From Pseudomonas entomophila (GTDB lineage Bacteria > Pseudomonadota > Gammaproteobacteria > Pseudomonadales > Pseudomonadaceae), in the NCBI RefSeq assembly GCF_018417595.1, contig NZ_CP070982.1, positions 1,079,501 to 1,143,500 on the forward strand: DNA of 64,000 bases, read 5' to 3'. The position numbers and the translations under genes were made by a program. Under the pieces are notes generated by a model. That model had not been told where the DNA came from. It searched no databases and saw only the letters and a program-made list of their open reading frames with translations. Below, in pieces: positions 10,171-20,163 of this stretch (the first letter of the stretch is position 1; each line of letters starts with the position of its first letter).

Positions 10171-10512
10171 ATGCCGCTGGTGACATTCCTGCCGCACGAG
10201 AAGTTCTGCCCCGAGGGGTTGACCGTGGAAGTACCGACCGGGACCAACATCCTGGAACTGGCCCACGACCATCACATCGAGATGGAAAGCGCCTGCGGCG
10301 GCGTCAAGGCCTGCACCACCTGCCATTGCATCATCCGCAAGGGCTTCGACTCCCTTGAAGAAGCGGACGAGCTCGAAGAGGACATGCTGGACAAGGCCTG
10401 GGGCCTGGAGGCGCAGTCGCGCCTGGGTTGCCAGGTGGTCGTCGGCGATGAGGACCTCACCATCGAGATCCCCAAGTATTCGCTCAACCACGCCGCCGAA
10501 GCGCCGCACTGA
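10171..10512 (+). CDS. fdx: ISC-type [2Fe-2S] ferredoxin
   Basis: A 113-residue adrenodoxin-type ferredoxin that supplies electrons during cluster assembly. The four ligands Cys42, Cys48, Cys51 and Cys87 follow the C-x5-C-x2-C pattern plus a distal cysteine. It is tightly linked to hscA (3-base gap) and to iscX. Confidence 0.97.
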   Translation: MPLVTFLPHEKFCPEGLTVEVPTGTNILELAHDHHIEMESACGGVKACTTCHCIIRKGFDSLEEADELEEDMLDKAWGLEAQSRLGCQVVVGDEDLTIEIPKYSLNHAAEAPH

Positions 10513-10522
10513 GGGCCTGTAC

Positions 10523-10723
10523 ATGAGTCTGAAATGGGTTGATGTACTTGAGATCGCCATCCAGCTTGCGGAAAGCAAGCCCGAGGTCGATCCTCATTAC
10601 GTGAATTTCGTCGATCTGCGCGCATGGGTCATGGCTCTGCCGGACTTCGATGACGATCCGTCGCGTTGCGGCGAGAAAGTTCTCGAGGCCATCCAGGCGG
10701 CCTGGATCGAAGAAGCCGACTGA
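10523..10723 (+). CDS. iscX: Fe-S assembly protein IscX (YfhJ)
   Basis: A small acidic protein of 66 residues (MSLKWVDVLEIAIQLAE...) with the family's DPxxVxFxDLxxWV pattern (DPHYVNFVDLRAWV) and a C-terminal acidic stretch. IscX binds IscS and iron and tunes the rate of cluster assembly. The ATG at 10523 lies 10 bases after the fdx stop and gives the normal IscX length; a longer in-frame reading from 10355 would overlap fdx and is rejected. It ends the isc operon. Confidence 0.93.
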   Translation: MSLKWVDVLEIAIQLAESKPEVDPHYVNFVDLRAWVMALPDFDDDPSRCGEKVLEAIQAAWIEEAD

Positions 10724-10753
10724 ACGCACGCTGCAGGTTAGGCAATCCCCTGG

Positions 10754-10784
10754 AACCCGCGTATAATTCGCGGGTTTAATTTTT
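10754..10784 (+). terminator. isc operon terminator overlapping the ndk -10 box
   Basis: AACCCGCG (10754-10761) pairs with CGCGGGTT (10769-10776), and TAATTTTT follows. The seven-base loop is TATAATT, so a consensus -10 hexamer (10762-10767) sits inside the terminator loop upstream of ndk. The matching -35 region near 10738 is weak. Confidence 0.75.
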
Positions 10785-10812
10785 CGCAACACTCAATATT
10801 CTGGAGTTTTCC

Positions 10813-11238
10813 ATGGCTGTTCAACGTACTTTCTCGATCATCAAGCCTGACGCCGTCGCCAAAAACGTCATCGGCAAGATCACCACTCGCTTCGAAGAAG
10901 CCGGCCTGAAAATCGTCGCTTCGAAAATCAAGCAACTGTCCAAGGCCGAAGCCGAAGGCTTCTACGCCGAGCACAGCGCTCGTGGCTTCTTCGGCGACCT
11001 GGTTGCCTTCATGACTTCCGGCCCGGTCGTTGTCCAGGTTCTGGAAGGCGAGAACGCCATCGCTCTGAACCGTGAGCTGATGGGCGCCACCAACCCTAAA
11101 GAAGCTGCTCCAGGCACCATCCGCGCTGACTTCGCCGAGTCGATCGACGCCAACGCCGTTCACGGTTCGGACTCCGAAGCCGCTGCCGCTCGCGAAATCG
11201 CTTACTTCTTCGCAGCTACCGAGGTAACCACTCGCTAA
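10813..11238 (+). CDS. ndk: Nucleoside diphosphate kinase
   Basis: A 141-residue nucleoside diphosphate kinase that moves the gamma phosphate between nucleoside triphosphates and diphosphates. The phosphohistidine is His117 in NAVHGSD. The N-terminal [11 protein letters not shown] is the usual family opening. CTGGAG lies seven bases before the ATG. Codon choice is strongly biased towards preferred codons, which suggests high expression. Confidence 0.98.
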   Translation: MAVQRTFSIIKPDAVAKNVIGKITTRFEEAGLKIVASKIKQLSKAEAEGFYAEHSARGFFGDLVAFMTSGPVVVQVLEGENAIALNRELMGATNPKEAAPGTIRADFAESIDANAVHGSDSEAAAAREIAYFFAATEVTTR

Positions 11239-11268
11239 GCGAAAGCTTACGGGTGTGAGGGTGAATCC

Positions 11269-12408
11269 ATGACGACATCGACTGGCAAGATCAACCTGCT
11301 GGGGCTGACCCTGGCGGAAATGGAACAGTTCTTCGACTCAATCGGGGAGAAGCGCTTCCGCGCCGGGCAGGTGATGAAATGGATTCACCATTTTGGCGTC
11401 GATGATTTCGCCGCCATGACCAATGTCGGCAAGGTCTTGCGCGAAAAGCTCGAGGCCGTTGCCGAGATTCGGGGCCCGGAAGTGGTCAGCGAAGACATTT
11501 CCGCCGACGGCACCCGCAAGTGGGTGGTTCGCGTTGCTTCCGGCAGCTGCGTAGAAACCGTCTACATCCCCACCGACGATCGCGGCACGCTGTGCGTATC
11601 GTCGCAAGCCGGCTGCGCCCTGGACTGCAGTTTCTGCTCCACCGGCAAGCAAGGCTTCAACAGCAACCTCACCGCCGCCGAAGTGATCGGCCAGGTGTGG
11701 CTTGCCAACAAATCCTTCGGGACCGTCCCCGCCAAGATCGACCGCGCCATCACCAACGTGGTCATGATGGGCATGGGCGAGCCCTTGCTGAACTTCGACA
11801 ATGTCATCGCCGCCATGAAGATCATGATGGAAGATCTGGGCTATGGCATCTCGAAGCGTCGCGTCACGCTCTCCACCTCGGGCGTGGTACCGATGATCGA
11901 CGAGCTGGCCAAGCACATCGACGTGTCGCTCGCACTGTCGCTGCACGCCCCCAACGATGAGCTGCGCAACAAGCTGGTACCGATCAACAAGAAGTACCCG
12001 CTGAAGATGCTGCTGGAATCGTGCATGGGCTACATGTCCACGCTCGGCGGCAAGCGCGTGCTCACCATCGAGTACACCCTGCTCAAGGACGTCAATGACC
12101 AGCCCGAGCATGCCGCGCAGATGATCGAGTTGCTGCGCGACGTACCGTGCAAGATCAACCTGATCCCGTTCAACCCGTTCCCGCACTCGGGCTACGAGCG
12201 ACCCAGCAACAACGCCATCCGTCGCTTCCAGGACCTGCTGCACCATGGTGGTTTCAACGTCACCACCCGTACCACCCGCGGCGACGACATCGATGCCGCC
12301 TGCGGCCAGCTGGTGGGCCAGGTCAACGACCGCACCCGTCGCAGCGAGCGTTACATCGCCGTGCGCCAGCTCGCCGACGAGCCGCAAGACAACGCCGCGC
12401 GCCCCTGA
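11269..12408 (+). CDS. rlmN: Dual-specificity 23S rRNA/tRNA adenine-C2 methyltransferase RlmN
   Basis: A 379-residue radical-SAM methyltransferase that methylates C2 of A2503 in 23S rRNA and A37 in some tRNAs. The cluster ligands Cys116, Cys120 and Cys123 form CALDCSFC, and [13 protein letters not shown] is the second SAM motif. A C-terminal cysteine in DAACGQL is the expected methyl-carrying residue. It lies 30 bases after ndk and 14 bases before pilW. Confidence 0.97.
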   Translation: MTTSTGKINLLGLTLAEMEQFFDSIGEKRFRAGQVMKWIHHFGVDDFAAMTNVGKVLREKLEAVAEIRGPEVVSEDISADGTRKWVVRVASGSCVETVYIPTDDRGTLCVSSQAGCALDCSFCSTGKQGFNSNLTAAEVIGQVWLANKSFGTVPAKIDRAITNVVMMGMGEPLLNFDNVIAAMKIMMEDLGYGISKRRVTLSTSGVVPMIDELAKHIDVSLALSLHAPNDELRNKLVPINKKYPLKMLLESCMGYMSTLGGKRVLTIEYTLLKDVNDQPEHAAQMIELLRDVPCKINLIPFNPFPHSGYERPSNNAIRRFQDLLHHGGFNVTTRTTRGDDIDAACGQLVGQVNDRTRRSERYIAVRQLADEPQDNAARP

Positions 12409-12422
12409 CGAGCACTCCGCCC

Positions 12423-13184
12423 ATGACCCTGCGCGCCGCGCTGTCGATCCTGACGCTTTCGCTGCTGGTTGGCTGCGTGTCCGGCGGCGCGGGCGATCCG
12501 CTGGCCAACCGCCAAGGGCGTGAGGAAGCGGGGCGGGCCTACGTGCAGTTGGGGCTTGGGTATTTGCAACAAGGTTTGACCGAGCAGGCCAAGGCGCCGC
12601 TGGGCAAGGCCCTGGCCTTGAGCGAGCGCGATGTCGATGCCCACGCGGCATTGGCCTTGGTGTTCCAGGCAGAAGGCGAGCCGGCGCTGGCCGCCCAGCA
12701 CTTCGAGAAAGCGCTGGCCATACGCCCGAGCGACACACGAATCCGCAACAACTACGGCAGTTTCCTATATGCTCAGGGCCGCTTTGATGACGCCCAGGCG
12801 ATGTTCCGCCAAGCGGCCGCCGATACCCTGTATCCTGAGCGCTCCCGGGTCTACGAGAACCTGGGGCTGACGGCCCTGAAGCTGGGGCAGGGCGAACAGG
12901 CCCGCGAGCATCTGGAAAAAGCCCTTCGGCTCAATCAGCGGCAACCGAGGGCTTTGCTTGAAATGGCTGAGTTGTCCTACGAAAACAGGCATTATGTGCC
13001 GGCCCGGGACTACTACGATCGATTCAGCCAGCTGAGCGACCAGAATGCCCGCAGTCTGCTGCTGGGCAGCCGCCTGGCCCGCGCCCTCGACGACCGGGGC
13101 GACGCGGCCCGCCTGGGCCAGCAATTACAACGACTTTATCCCGGTACGCCGGAATATCAGCAATACCTGTCGGAGCAACGATGA
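12423..13184 (+). CDS. pilW: Type IV pilus biogenesis/stability lipoprotein PilW (PilF)
   Basis: A 253-residue TPR lipoprotein. The signal peptide ends in the lipobox LVGC with Cys18, and the mature part is a run of tetratricopeptide repeats (for example AHAALALVFQAEGEPALAAQHFEKALAIRP). In Pseudomonas this outer-membrane pilotin helps assemble the PilQ secretin. The ATG at 12423 follows the rlmN stop by 14 bases; coding-like sequence upstream of it in the same frame is only a shadow of rlmN. Its stop overlaps the rodZ start as ATGA. Confidence 0.9.
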   Translation: MTLRAALSILTLSLLVGCVSGGAGDPLANRQGREEAGRAYVQLGLGYLQQGLTEQAKAPLGKALALSERDVDAHAALALVFQAEGEPALAAQHFEKALAIRPSDTRIRNNYGSFLYAQGRFDDAQAMFRQAAADTLYPERSRVYENLGLTALKLGQGEQAREHLEKALRLNQRQPRALLEMAELSYENRHYVPARDYYDRFSQLSDQNARSLLLGSRLARALDDRGDAARLGQQLQRLYPGTPEYQQYLSEQR

Positions 13185-14215
13185 AAGCCGCGCACACTGA
13201 AGTAGCAGCAGCGACTCGCCAAAACCCCGGTGACGTCTTGCGTCAGGCCCGCGAGAAACGGGACTGGAGCCAGGCCGAGGTCGCTCGCAAGCTCAATCTC
13301 ACGGTATCTTCGCTGAACAACCTGGAAAACGGCGCCTTCGACAAGCTGCCGGGGCATACCTTCGCCCGCGGTTACATCCGTGCCTACGCCAAACTGATGG
13401 ACATGGACCAGGCACCGCTGGTCGAGGCGTTCGACCAGATTACCGGCACCCACGCCAAGGGCAGCGAAGTGCATGCCCTGGGCCGCATCGAGGAGCCGGT
13501 GCGCCTGTCCCACAACATCCTGCGCGTGGTCAGCCTGCTGCTGCTGGTGGCCGTGGTCGGTGGCAGCTTCCTCTGGTGGCAGGACAACACCAGCCTGCGC
13601 GGCAAGGACCTGGCCAAGATCGCCCTGGAGCATGTCGAAGTCGAGAGCGCCGACGGCACCACCCAGATCCACCCGCTGGACGAGCCGGAAGACCAGGCCG
13701 TGAGCGAAGGCCAGCAGCCTGAAAGCGAAGTGCTGCCACTGGAACCCGCGGCCAGCGAGCAGCCCCCGGCCAGTACCGCCGAGGCTCCCGCGACAGCGGT
13801 AGCCGCGCCTGCGCCGGTCGCGCCGGCCGCCGCGCCACAAGCGCCGGCTGTCGCCGTGGCGCCGACCGCTCCGGCAGCGCCTGCCGCACCGGTTGCCCCG
13901 GTCGCTCCCGTGGCCACCGCGCCCGCACCGGTAGCTCCGGCACCCGCTGTCGAGGCTGCGCCCGCCCCGGCCGGCAGTGGCAATGTACACATCCAGTTCA
14001 CCGCCGATTGCTGGACCCAGGTCTCAGATGGCAACGGCAAGGTGCTGTTCAGCGCCATCAAGCGCAAGGGCGACAGCCTGGAACTGACCGGCAAGCCACC
14101 GTTCGCGGTGCGCCTGGGCTTCGCCCGTGGCGCCCAGGTGAGCTACAACGGCCAGGCGGTCGATGTCGCCCCGTTCACCAGTGGCGAAACCGCTCGCCTG
14201 AAGTTGGGACAGTAA
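13181..14215 (+). CDS. rodZ: Cell-shape protein RodZ (HTH, TM and DUF4115 domains)
   Basis: A 344-residue bitopic membrane protein that links MreB filaments to the elongasome. An XRE-type helix-turn-helix spans about 17-75 (AEVARKLNLTVSSLNNLENG). A single transmembrane helix lies at about 113-133. The periplasmic linker (about 188-265) is almost wholly Ala, Pro and Val, and the C-terminal DUF4115 domain runs from about 268. It overlaps pilW by four bases (ATGA) and precedes ispG by 3 bases, so translation is probably coupled. Confidence 0.92.
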   Translation: MKAAHTEVAAATRQNPGDVLRQAREKRDWSQAEVARKLNLTVSSLNNLENGAFDKLPGHTFARGYIRAYAKLMDMDQAPLVEAFDQITGTHAKGSEVHALGRIEEPVRLSHNILRVVSLLLLVAVVGGSFLWWQDNTSLRGKDLAKIALEHVEVESADGTTQIHPLDEPEDQAVSEGQQPESEVLPLEPAASEQPPASTAEAPATAVAAPAPVAPAAAPQAPAVAVAPTAPAAPAAPVAPVAPVATAPAPVAPAPAVEAAPAPAGSGNVHIQFTADCWTQVSDGNGKVLFSAIKRKGDSLELTGKPPFAVRLGFARGAQVSYNGQAVDVAPFTSGETARLKLGQ

Positions 14216-14218
14216 GAC

Positions 14219-15328
14219 ATGCACGGCGAATCTCCGATCAAACGTCGCGAATCCCGCAAAATCTGGGTCGGCAATGTGCCGGTGGGTGGCGATGCCCCCA
14301 TCGCGGTGCAGAGCATGACCAACACCGACACCAACGATGTCGCCGCCACCGTGGCGCAGATCCAGCGCCTGGTCGATGCCGGCGTGGACATCGTGCGTGT
14401 CTCGGTACCGGACATGGACGCCGCCGAGGCGTTCGGCAAGATCAAGAAGCTGGTCAGCGTGCCGCTGGTCGCCGACATCCACTTCGACTACAAGATCGCC
14501 CTGCGCGTGGCCGAACTGGGCGTCGACTGCCTGCGTATCAACCCGGGCAACATCGGCCGCGAAGACCGCGTGCGCGCGGTGGTCGACGCCGCCCGTGATC
14601 GTGGCATCCCGATCCGCATCGGCGTCAACGCCGGCTCCTTGGAAAAAGACCTGCAGAAGAAGTACGGCGAACCCACCCCCGCCGCGCTGGTCGAGTCGGC
14701 GCTGCGCCATGTCGAGCACCTGGACCGCCTGGACTTCCAGGACTTCAAGGTCAGCGTCAAGGCCTCCGACGTGTTCATGGCCGTCGAGGCCTACCGCTTG
14801 CTGGCCAAGCAGATCATCCAGCCGCTGCACTTGGGGATAACCGAAGCCGGTGGCCTGCGTTCGGGGACGGTGAAATCCGCCGTCGGCCTAGGTATGCTGC
14901 TGGCCGAGGGTATCGGTGACACCATCCGTATTTCGCTGGCGGCCGACCCGGTCGAGGAAGTGAAGGTCGGCTACGACATCCTCAAGTCGCTGCACCTGCG
15001 TTCCCGTGGCATCAACTTCATCGCCTGCCCGAGCTGCTCGCGGCAGAACTTCGATGTGGTCAAGACCATGAACGAGCTGGAAGGGCGCCTGGAAGACCTG
15101 CTGGTGCCGCTGGACGTGGCGGTGATCGGTTGCGTGGTCAACGGCCCGGGCGAAGCCAAGGAGTCGCACGTCGGCCTGACCGGCGGCACCCCGAACCTGG
15201 TCTACATCGACGGCAAGCCATCGCAGAAGCTGAACAACGACAACCTGGTCGACGAGCTGGAGAAGCTCATCCGCCAGAAAGCGGCCGAGAAGGCCGAGGC
15301 CGACGCGGCGCTGATCGCCCGTGGCTGA
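14219..15328 (+). CDS. ispG: 4-hydroxy-3-methylbut-2-en-1-yl diphosphate synthase (flavodoxin)
   Basis: A 369-residue IspG (GcpE), the penultimate enzyme of the MEP isoprenoid pathway, which reduces MEcPP to HMBPP with a [4Fe-4S] cluster. The TIM-barrel opens with [15 protein letters not shown]. The cluster ligands lie in CPSCSR and in [12 protein letters not shown], where a conserved glutamate follows. It depends on the Fe-S machinery encoded upstream. Confidence 0.97.
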   Translation: MHGESPIKRRESRKIWVGNVPVGGDAPIAVQSMTNTDTNDVAATVAQIQRLVDAGVDIVRVSVPDMDAAEAFGKIKKLVSVPLVADIHFDYKIALRVAELGVDCLRINPGNIGREDRVRAVVDAARDRGIPIRIGVNAGSLEKDLQKKYGEPTPAALVESALRHVEHLDRLDFQDFKVSVKASDVFMAVEAYRLLAKQIIQPLHLGITEAGGLRSGTVKSAVGLGMLLAEGIGDTIRISLAADPVEEVKVGYDILKSLHLRSRGINFIACPSCSRQNFDVVKTMNELEGRLEDLLVPLDVAVIGCVVNGPGEAKESHVGLTGGTPNLVYIDGKPSQKLNNDNLVDELEKLIRQKAAEKAEADAALIARG

Positions 15329-15353
15329 TACACAGAATTCGTAAGGACTACTC

Positions 15354-16640
15354 GTGAGCAAATCGCTGCAAGCCATCCGTGGCATGAACGACATCCTGCC
15401 CGACCAGTCGCCGCTGTGGCGCTATTTCGAGGGCACCGTGGCCGGCCTGCTGGACAGCTATGGCTACAGCCAGATCCGCACGCCGATCGTCGAGTTCACC
15501 GAGCTGTTCAAGCGCTCGATCGGTGAAGTCACCGATATCGTCGAGAAGGAGATGTACACCTTCCAGGACAACAAGGACTCGCTTACCTTGCGCCCGGAAG
15601 GTACCGCCGCTTGCGTGCGCGCAGTGCTCGAGCACGGCATCATCGGTAATGGCCAAGTGCAGAAACTCTGGTACGTGGGCCCGATGTTCCGCCACGAGCG
15701 CCCGCAACTGGGACGCTACCGTCAGTTCCACCAGATCGGTGTCGAGGTGTTCAACCTGGCCGGCCCCGATATCGACGCCGAACTGATCATGCTCACCTGG
15801 CGCCTCTGGGCGTTGCTGGGTATTCAGGATGCGGTGACCCTGGAGCTCAACAGCCTGGGCACCAGCCAAGCCCGCGCGCGTTATCGTGATGCACTGGTCG
15901 AATTCCTCTCGCAACGCATTGATCAACTGGACGAAGACAGCCAGCGCCGCCTGAAGAGCAACCCGCTGCGTATCCTCGACAGCAAGAACGAAGGCACCCA
16001 GGCCGCCCTGGTGGGCGCACCGAAGCTCGAAGAGTATCTGGACGAAGAGTCCCGCGTGCACTTCGATGGCGTGAAAGCGCGTCTTGACGCTGCTGGCATA
16101 CCCTTCGTGATCAACACCAAGCTGGTACGCGGCCTGGATTACTACAGCAAAACGGTGTTCGAGTGGGTCACCGACAAGCTCGGTGCCCAGGGCACGGTCT
16201 GCGCCGGTGGGCGCTACGATGGCCTGGTCGAGCAGATGGGCGGCAAACCAACCGCTGGCGTTGGCTTTGCCATGGGTATCGAGCGCCTGCTGCTGCTGAT
16301 CGAAACCCTGGGCCAGGTACCTGAGTCGATCAGCCGTACCATCGATGTCTACCTGTGCGCCTTTGGTGAGCAGGCGGAGCTGGCTGGCCTGAAGATCAGC
16401 GAGCAACTGCGTGATCGCCTGCCGAACCTGCGCCTGGCGGTCAACGCCGGTGGCGGCAACTTCAAGAACCAGTTCAAGAAAGCTGACAAAAGTGGCGCGC
16501 TGTTCGCCCTGATCCTCGGCGACGACGAACTGGCCAAGCAAGAAGTCGGCCTCAAGCCCCTGCGTGGCCAGGGCGAACAACAGAACATTGCCTGGGATGC
16601 GCTTGCCGCGCACCTGGAAACCGCGATCGCCCAGGCGTAA
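15354..16640 (+). CDS. hisS: Histidine--tRNA ligase
   Basis: A 428-residue class II aminoacyl-tRNA synthetase. Motif 2 is seen in [21 protein letters not shown], the histidine-specific motif in [15 protein letters not shown], and motif 3 in [14 protein letters not shown]. The anticodon-binding domain fills the last 100 residues. The start is GTG at 15354 with AAGGA 10 bases upstream, giving the expected [16 protein letters not shown]. Confidence 0.97.
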   Translation: MSKSLQAIRGMNDILPDQSPLWRYFEGTVAGLLDSYGYSQIRTPIVEFTELFKRSIGEVTDIVEKEMYTFQDNKDSLTLRPEGTAACVRAVLEHGIIGNGQVQKLWYVGPMFRHERPQLGRYRQFHQIGVEVFNLAGPDIDAELIMLTWRLWALLGIQDAVTLELNSLGTSQARARYRDALVEFLSQRIDQLDEDSQRRLKSNPLRILDSKNEGTQAALVGAPKLEEYLDEESRVHFDGVKARLDAAGIPFVINTKLVRGLDYYSKTVFEWVTDKLGAQGTVCAGGRYDGLVEQMGGKPTAGVGFAMGIERLLLLIETLGQVPESISRTIDVYLCAFGEQAELAGLKISEQLRDRLPNLRLAVNAGGGNFKNQFKKADKSGALFALILGDDELAKQEVGLKPLRGQGEQQNIAWDALAAHLETAIAQA

Positions 16641-16678
16641 CGCGGTTCAACAACGAATAGGCGAATAGGAGTATTGGG

Positions 16679-17320
16679 GTGTCGAGTACCGATGATGAAG
16701 GCCTGGCAGCGGCCAAGGACTGGTGGAACCGCAACGGCAAGCCGCTACTGACCGGCGCCCTGCTGGCCGGCGTGGTGGTGATGGGCTGGCAGACCTGGCA
16801 CAAGTACCAGGCCAACCAGTCGCAAGGCGCCTCGGCGTTGTATCAGGCCCTGCTGGAAACCTCGCTGACCCCGAGCGGCCAGCCTGACGCAGGCAAGGTC
16901 GCCGAACTCTCCGGCAAGCTCAAGAGCGAGTTCGGCGGTACCGCTTATGCCCAGTACGGCAGCCTGTTCGTGGCTAAAGTGGCGGTGGACAGCGGCAAGC
17001 TGGACGACGCGGCCAGCGAGCTGAAAGGCGTGATGGACAAGCCGGCCGACGCCACCCTGGGCGAGATATCGCGCCAGCGCCTGGCCCGTGTACTGGCTGC
17101 CCAGGACAAGGCCGAAGACGCGCTGAAGCTGCTCGACGGCGACACCGACAAGGCCTTCCTCGCCAGCCGCGAGGAGCTCAAGGGCGACCTGCTGGTACAG
17201 CTGGGCCGCGCCGACGACGCGCACAGCGCCTACGAAAAAGCCAAGGCCGCGCTGTCCGACGACGCCGCGATCGGTGGCCTGCAACTGAAGCTGGATGACC
17301 TGGCCAAAGGGGACGCCTGA
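16679..17320 (+). CDS. YfgM-like ancillary SecYEG translocon protein (TPR)
   Basis: A 213-residue protein with a short cytosolic N-terminus, one transmembrane helix at about 24-42 (PLLTGALLAGVVVMGWQTW), and a periplasmic TPR-like domain. This is the architecture of YfgM, which in E. coli contacts SecYEG and the periplasmic chaperone PpiD. The order hisS-yfgM-bamB-der matches that of E. coli. The start is GTG at 16679 with AGGAG upstream. It ends one base before bamB begins. Confidence 0.9.
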   Translation: MSSTDDEGLAAAKDWWNRNGKPLLTGALLAGVVVMGWQTWHKYQANQSQGASALYQALLETSLTPSGQPDAGKVAELSGKLKSEFGGTAYAQYGSLFVAKVAVDSGKLDDAASELKGVMDKPADATLGEISRQRLARVLAAQDKAEDALKLLDGDTDKAFLASREELKGDLLVQLGRADDAHSAYEKAKAALSDDAAIGGLQLKLDDLAKGDA

Positions 17321-17321
17321 A

Positions 17322-18464
17322 GTGAAGGGTTGGAAACAAGCAGCAGTGCTCACCCTCGCCGTGCTGGCAGCGGGTTGCAGCAGCAACAGCAAGAAGGAAC
17401 TGCCCCCGGCCGAGCTGACCAAGTTCACCGAGGAAGTGGTGCTGAAGAAGCAGTGGAGCCGTTCGATCGGTGACGGCCAGGGCGAGACGTACAACACCCT
17501 GGTACCGGCCATCGAGAACGACCGCATCTACGCTGCTGATGTCACTGGCAAGGTCTTCGCGCTGAACCGCCTCGACGGCGACGTGGTGTGGAAGAAGGAC
17601 CTCGAGCTGCCGGTTTCCGGCGCCGTGGGCGTAGGCTACGGCCTGGTCATGCTGGGCACGCTCAAGGGCGAGGTCATCGCCCTGGACTCCAGCACCGGTG
17701 AGGAACGCTGGCGTTCCCGCGTCACCAGTGAAGTGCTGGCACCGCCCGCCAACAACGGCGACGTGGTGGTGGTACAAACCCAGGACGACCGTCTGATCGG
17801 CCTCGACGCCGCCACCGGCGACCGTCGCTGGATCTACGAGAACACCCCAGCCGTGCTGACCCTGCGCGGTACCGGCGCCCCCGTGGTGACCAACCGCCTG
17901 GCCGTGGCCGGCCTGTCCACCGGCAAGGTGGTGGCGGTCGATATCAGCAACGGCGTGCCGGTGTGGGAGAGCCGCGTGGCCATCCCGCAGGGCCGTTCCG
18001 AGCTGGATCGCGTGGTGGACATCGACGGCGGCTTGCTGCTGTCTGGTGGCACCCTCTACGTGAGCACCTACCAGGGCCGCGTCGCGGGCCTGGATGTGGA
18101 GAGCGGCCGTGTGATGTGGCAGCGCGATGCCTCCAGCTACGTAGGGGTCGCCCAGGGCTTCGGCAACGTCTACGTGAGCGAGGCGTCGGGCACCGTCGAG
18201 GGTATCGACGAGCGTTCGTCCAGCGCCCTGTGGAGCAACGACACCATGGCTCGCCGTCAGCTGTCGGCGCCGGAAGTGTTCTCCAGCTATGTGGCTGTCG
18301 GTGACTTCGAGGGTTACCTGCACCTGCTCAGCCAGGTCGATGGCCGCTTCGTCGGCCGTGAGCGTATCGACAGTGATGGCCTGCGCGCCCGCCCCCTGGT
18401 GGTCGGCGACACCATCTATGTCTTCGGCAACAGCGGCAAGCTCGAGGCACTGACCATCCGCTGA
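17322..18464 (+). CDS. bamB: Outer membrane assembly lipoprotein BamB
   Basis: A 380-residue lipoprotein of the BAM complex that helps insert beta-barrel proteins. The signal peptide ends in the lipobox LAAGC with Cys19, and the mature protein is an eight-bladed propeller of PQQ-type repeats (for example GKVFALNRLDGDVVWKKDL, GEVIALDSSTGEERWRSRV). The start is GTG at 17322, one base after the preceding stop, and gives a proper signal peptide; an in-frame ATG at 17295 would lie inside the upstream gene. Confidence 0.95.
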   Translation: MKGWKQAAVLTLAVLAAGCSSNSKKELPPAELTKFTEEVVLKKQWSRSIGDGQGETYNTLVPAIENDRIYAADVTGKVFALNRLDGDVVWKKDLELPVSGAVGVGYGLVMLGTLKGEVIALDSSTGEERWRSRVTSEVLAPPANNGDVVVVQTQDDRLIGLDAATGDRRWIYENTPAVLTLRGTGAPVVTNRLAVAGLSTGKVVAVDISNGVPVWESRVAIPQGRSELDRVVDIDGGLLLSGGTLYVSTYQGRVAGLDVESGRVMWQRDASSYVGVAQGFGNVYVSEASGTVEGIDERSSSALWSNDTMARRQLSAPEVFSSYVAVGDFEGYLHLLSQVDGRFVGRERIDSDGLRARPLVVGDTIYVFGNSGKLEALTIR

Positions 18465-18524
18465 AGCTAAGCTTGAGACCGTCAACGGCTCAGGCAGCGG
18501 CGTAGGAAACGCCGCCCGAACACC

Positions 18525-18556
18525 GGCCGCTGCTCTGCAGCGGCCTTTGCATTTTC
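18525..18556 (+). terminator. Probable terminator between bamB and der
   Basis: GGCCGCTGC (18525-18533) pairs with GCAGCGGCC (18537-18545) around a TCT loop, then TTTGCATTTT follows. The T tract is interrupted, so some read-through into der is likely. Confidence 0.6.
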
Positions 18557-18580
18557 AAGAATTCAAGAGTGGAGAGCCGC

Positions 18581-20047
18581 ATGGTTCCCGTAATCGCCCT
18601 GGTGGGCCGGCCGAACGTCGGTAAATCCACCATGTTCAACCGCCTGACCAAGACCCGCGATGCCATCGTCGGCGACCTGTCGGGCCTGACCCGTGACCGC
18701 CAGTACGGCGACGCCAGCTGGCAGGGTCGTTCCTACATCCTCATCGACACCGGTGGTATCACCGGTGACGAGGTGGGCATGGACGAGAAGATGGCCGAGC
18801 AGTCGCTGATGGCCATCGAAGAAGCCGACTACGTGCTGTTCCTGGTCGATGCCCGCGCCGGCATGACCGCCGCCGACCAGATGATCGCCGAGCATCTGCG
18901 CAAGCGGAACAAGGAAGCGATCCTGGTTGCCAACAAGATCGACAACATCGACGCCGATGTCGCCCGCGCCGAGTTCTCGCCGCTGGGCATGGGCAACGCC
19001 ATTCCGGTGGCCGGCTCGCAAGGTCGCGGTATCAACGCGCTGATGGAGGCCGTGCTCGGCCACATTCCGCGCGATCCGGTCGAGGACGCCCTCGACGAGG
19101 ACGTCGCCGAAGGCGAGGAAGCGACGCGCATCCCTGGCCCGAGCGAGAAGGATGGCATCAAGATCGCCATCATCGGCCGCCCCAACGTGGGCAAGTCGAC
19201 CCTGGTCAACCGCATGCTCGGTGAAGAGCGCGTGGTGGTGTATGACCAGCCGGGCACCACCCGTGACAGTATCTACATCCCGTTCGAGCGCGATGGCGAG
19301 AAGTACACCTTCATCGACACCGCAGGTGTGCGCAAGCGCGGCAAGATCCACGAGGAAGTCGAGAAGTTCTCGGTGGTGAAGACGCTGCAGGCGATCAAGG
19401 ACGCCAACGTGGTGATCTTTGTCATGGACGCCCGCGAAGGCGTGGTCGACCATGACCTCAACCTGCTGGGCTTTGCCCTGGACGCCGGCCGCGCCGTGGT
19501 CATCGCCCTGAACAAGTGGGACGGCATGGAGCCGGGCGAGCGCGACTACGTGAAGACCGAGCTGGAGCGCCGGCTGTTCTTCGTCGACTTCGCCGACATC
19601 CACTTCATCTCGGCGCTGCACGGCACCGGCGTGGGCCACCTGTACAAGTCGGTGCAGGCCGCGTTCATGTCGGCGGTTACCCGCTGGCCGACCAGCCGCC
19701 TGACGCAGATTCTGGAGGACGCCATCAGCGTGCACCAGCCGCCGCTGGTCAACGGCCGTCGCATCAAGTTGCGCTACGCTCACCTGGGCGGTGCCAACCC
19801 GCCGCTGATCGTGATCCACGGCAACCAGACCGACAAGATCCCCAACTCGTATTCGCGTTACCTGGAGAACACCTATCGCCGGGTGCTGAAGCTGGTCGGC
19901 ACGCCGATCCGCATCGAGTACAAGGGCGGCGACAACCCGTTCGAGGGCAAGAAGAACACCCTCACCGATCGCCAGGTCAACAAGAAGCGCCGCCTGATGT
20001 CGCACCACAAGAAGGCCGAGAAGAAGCGCCGCGACAAGCGGAAATAA
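18581..20047 (+). CDS. der: Ribosome biogenesis GTPase Der (EngA)
   Basis: A 488-residue double GTPase required for 50S subunit maturation. The first G domain has GRPNVGKS at 9-16 and DTGG; the second begins with GRPNVGKS at about 199-206. A KH-like domain lies at the C-terminus, ending in a highly basic tail ([12 protein letters not shown]). The ATG at 18581 is chosen because GTGGAGAG sits just upstream and the family starts [12 protein letters not shown]; an in-frame GTG at 18569 is the alternative. Confidence 0.97.
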   Translation: MVPVIALVGRPNVGKSTMFNRLTKTRDAIVGDLSGLTRDRQYGDASWQGRSYILIDTGGITGDEVGMDEKMAEQSLMAIEEADYVLFLVDARAGMTAADQMIAEHLRKRNKEAILVANKIDNIDADVARAEFSPLGMGNAIPVAGSQGRGINALMEAVLGHIPRDPVEDALDEDVAEGEEATRIPGPSEKDGIKIAIIGRPNVGKSTLVNRMLGEERVVVYDQPGTTRDSIYIPFERDGEKYTFIDTAGVRKRGKIHEEVEKFSVVKTLQAIKDANVVIFVMDAREGVVDHDLNLLGFALDAGRAVVIALNKWDGMEPGERDYVKTELERRLFFVDFADIHFISALHGTGVGHLYKSVQAAFMSAVTRWPTSRLTQILEDAISVHQPPLVNGRRIKLRYAHLGGANPPLIVIHGNQTDKIPNSYSRYLENTYRRVLKLVGTPIRIEYKGGDNPFEGKKNTLTDRQVNKKRRLMSHHKKAEKKRRDKRK

Positions 20048-20050
20048 ACG

Positions 20051-20134
20051 GCAAGCTGTAAGCTGCAAGCCGCAAGAAAAAGCAGGCGCTGATCCCTGCC
20101 GCTTTTTCTTGTCGCTTGGAGCTTGTAGCTTATA
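20051..20134. repeat. Imperfect inverted repeat of AAGCT units
   Basis: The left arm (from GCAAGCTGTAAGCTGCAAG to GCAAGAAAAAGCAGG) is mirrored by the right arm (CCTGCCGCTTTTTCTTG through GAGCTTGTAGCTTATAG). The centre is a perfect GAAAAAGC/GCTTTTTC block. It can act as a terminator after der. It belongs to a different repeat type from the TGTAGGAGC elements elsewhere. Confidence 0.7.
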
Positions 20135-20163
20135 GCTCTCAGTCCCCCAGGAAAGAGGGCTCC

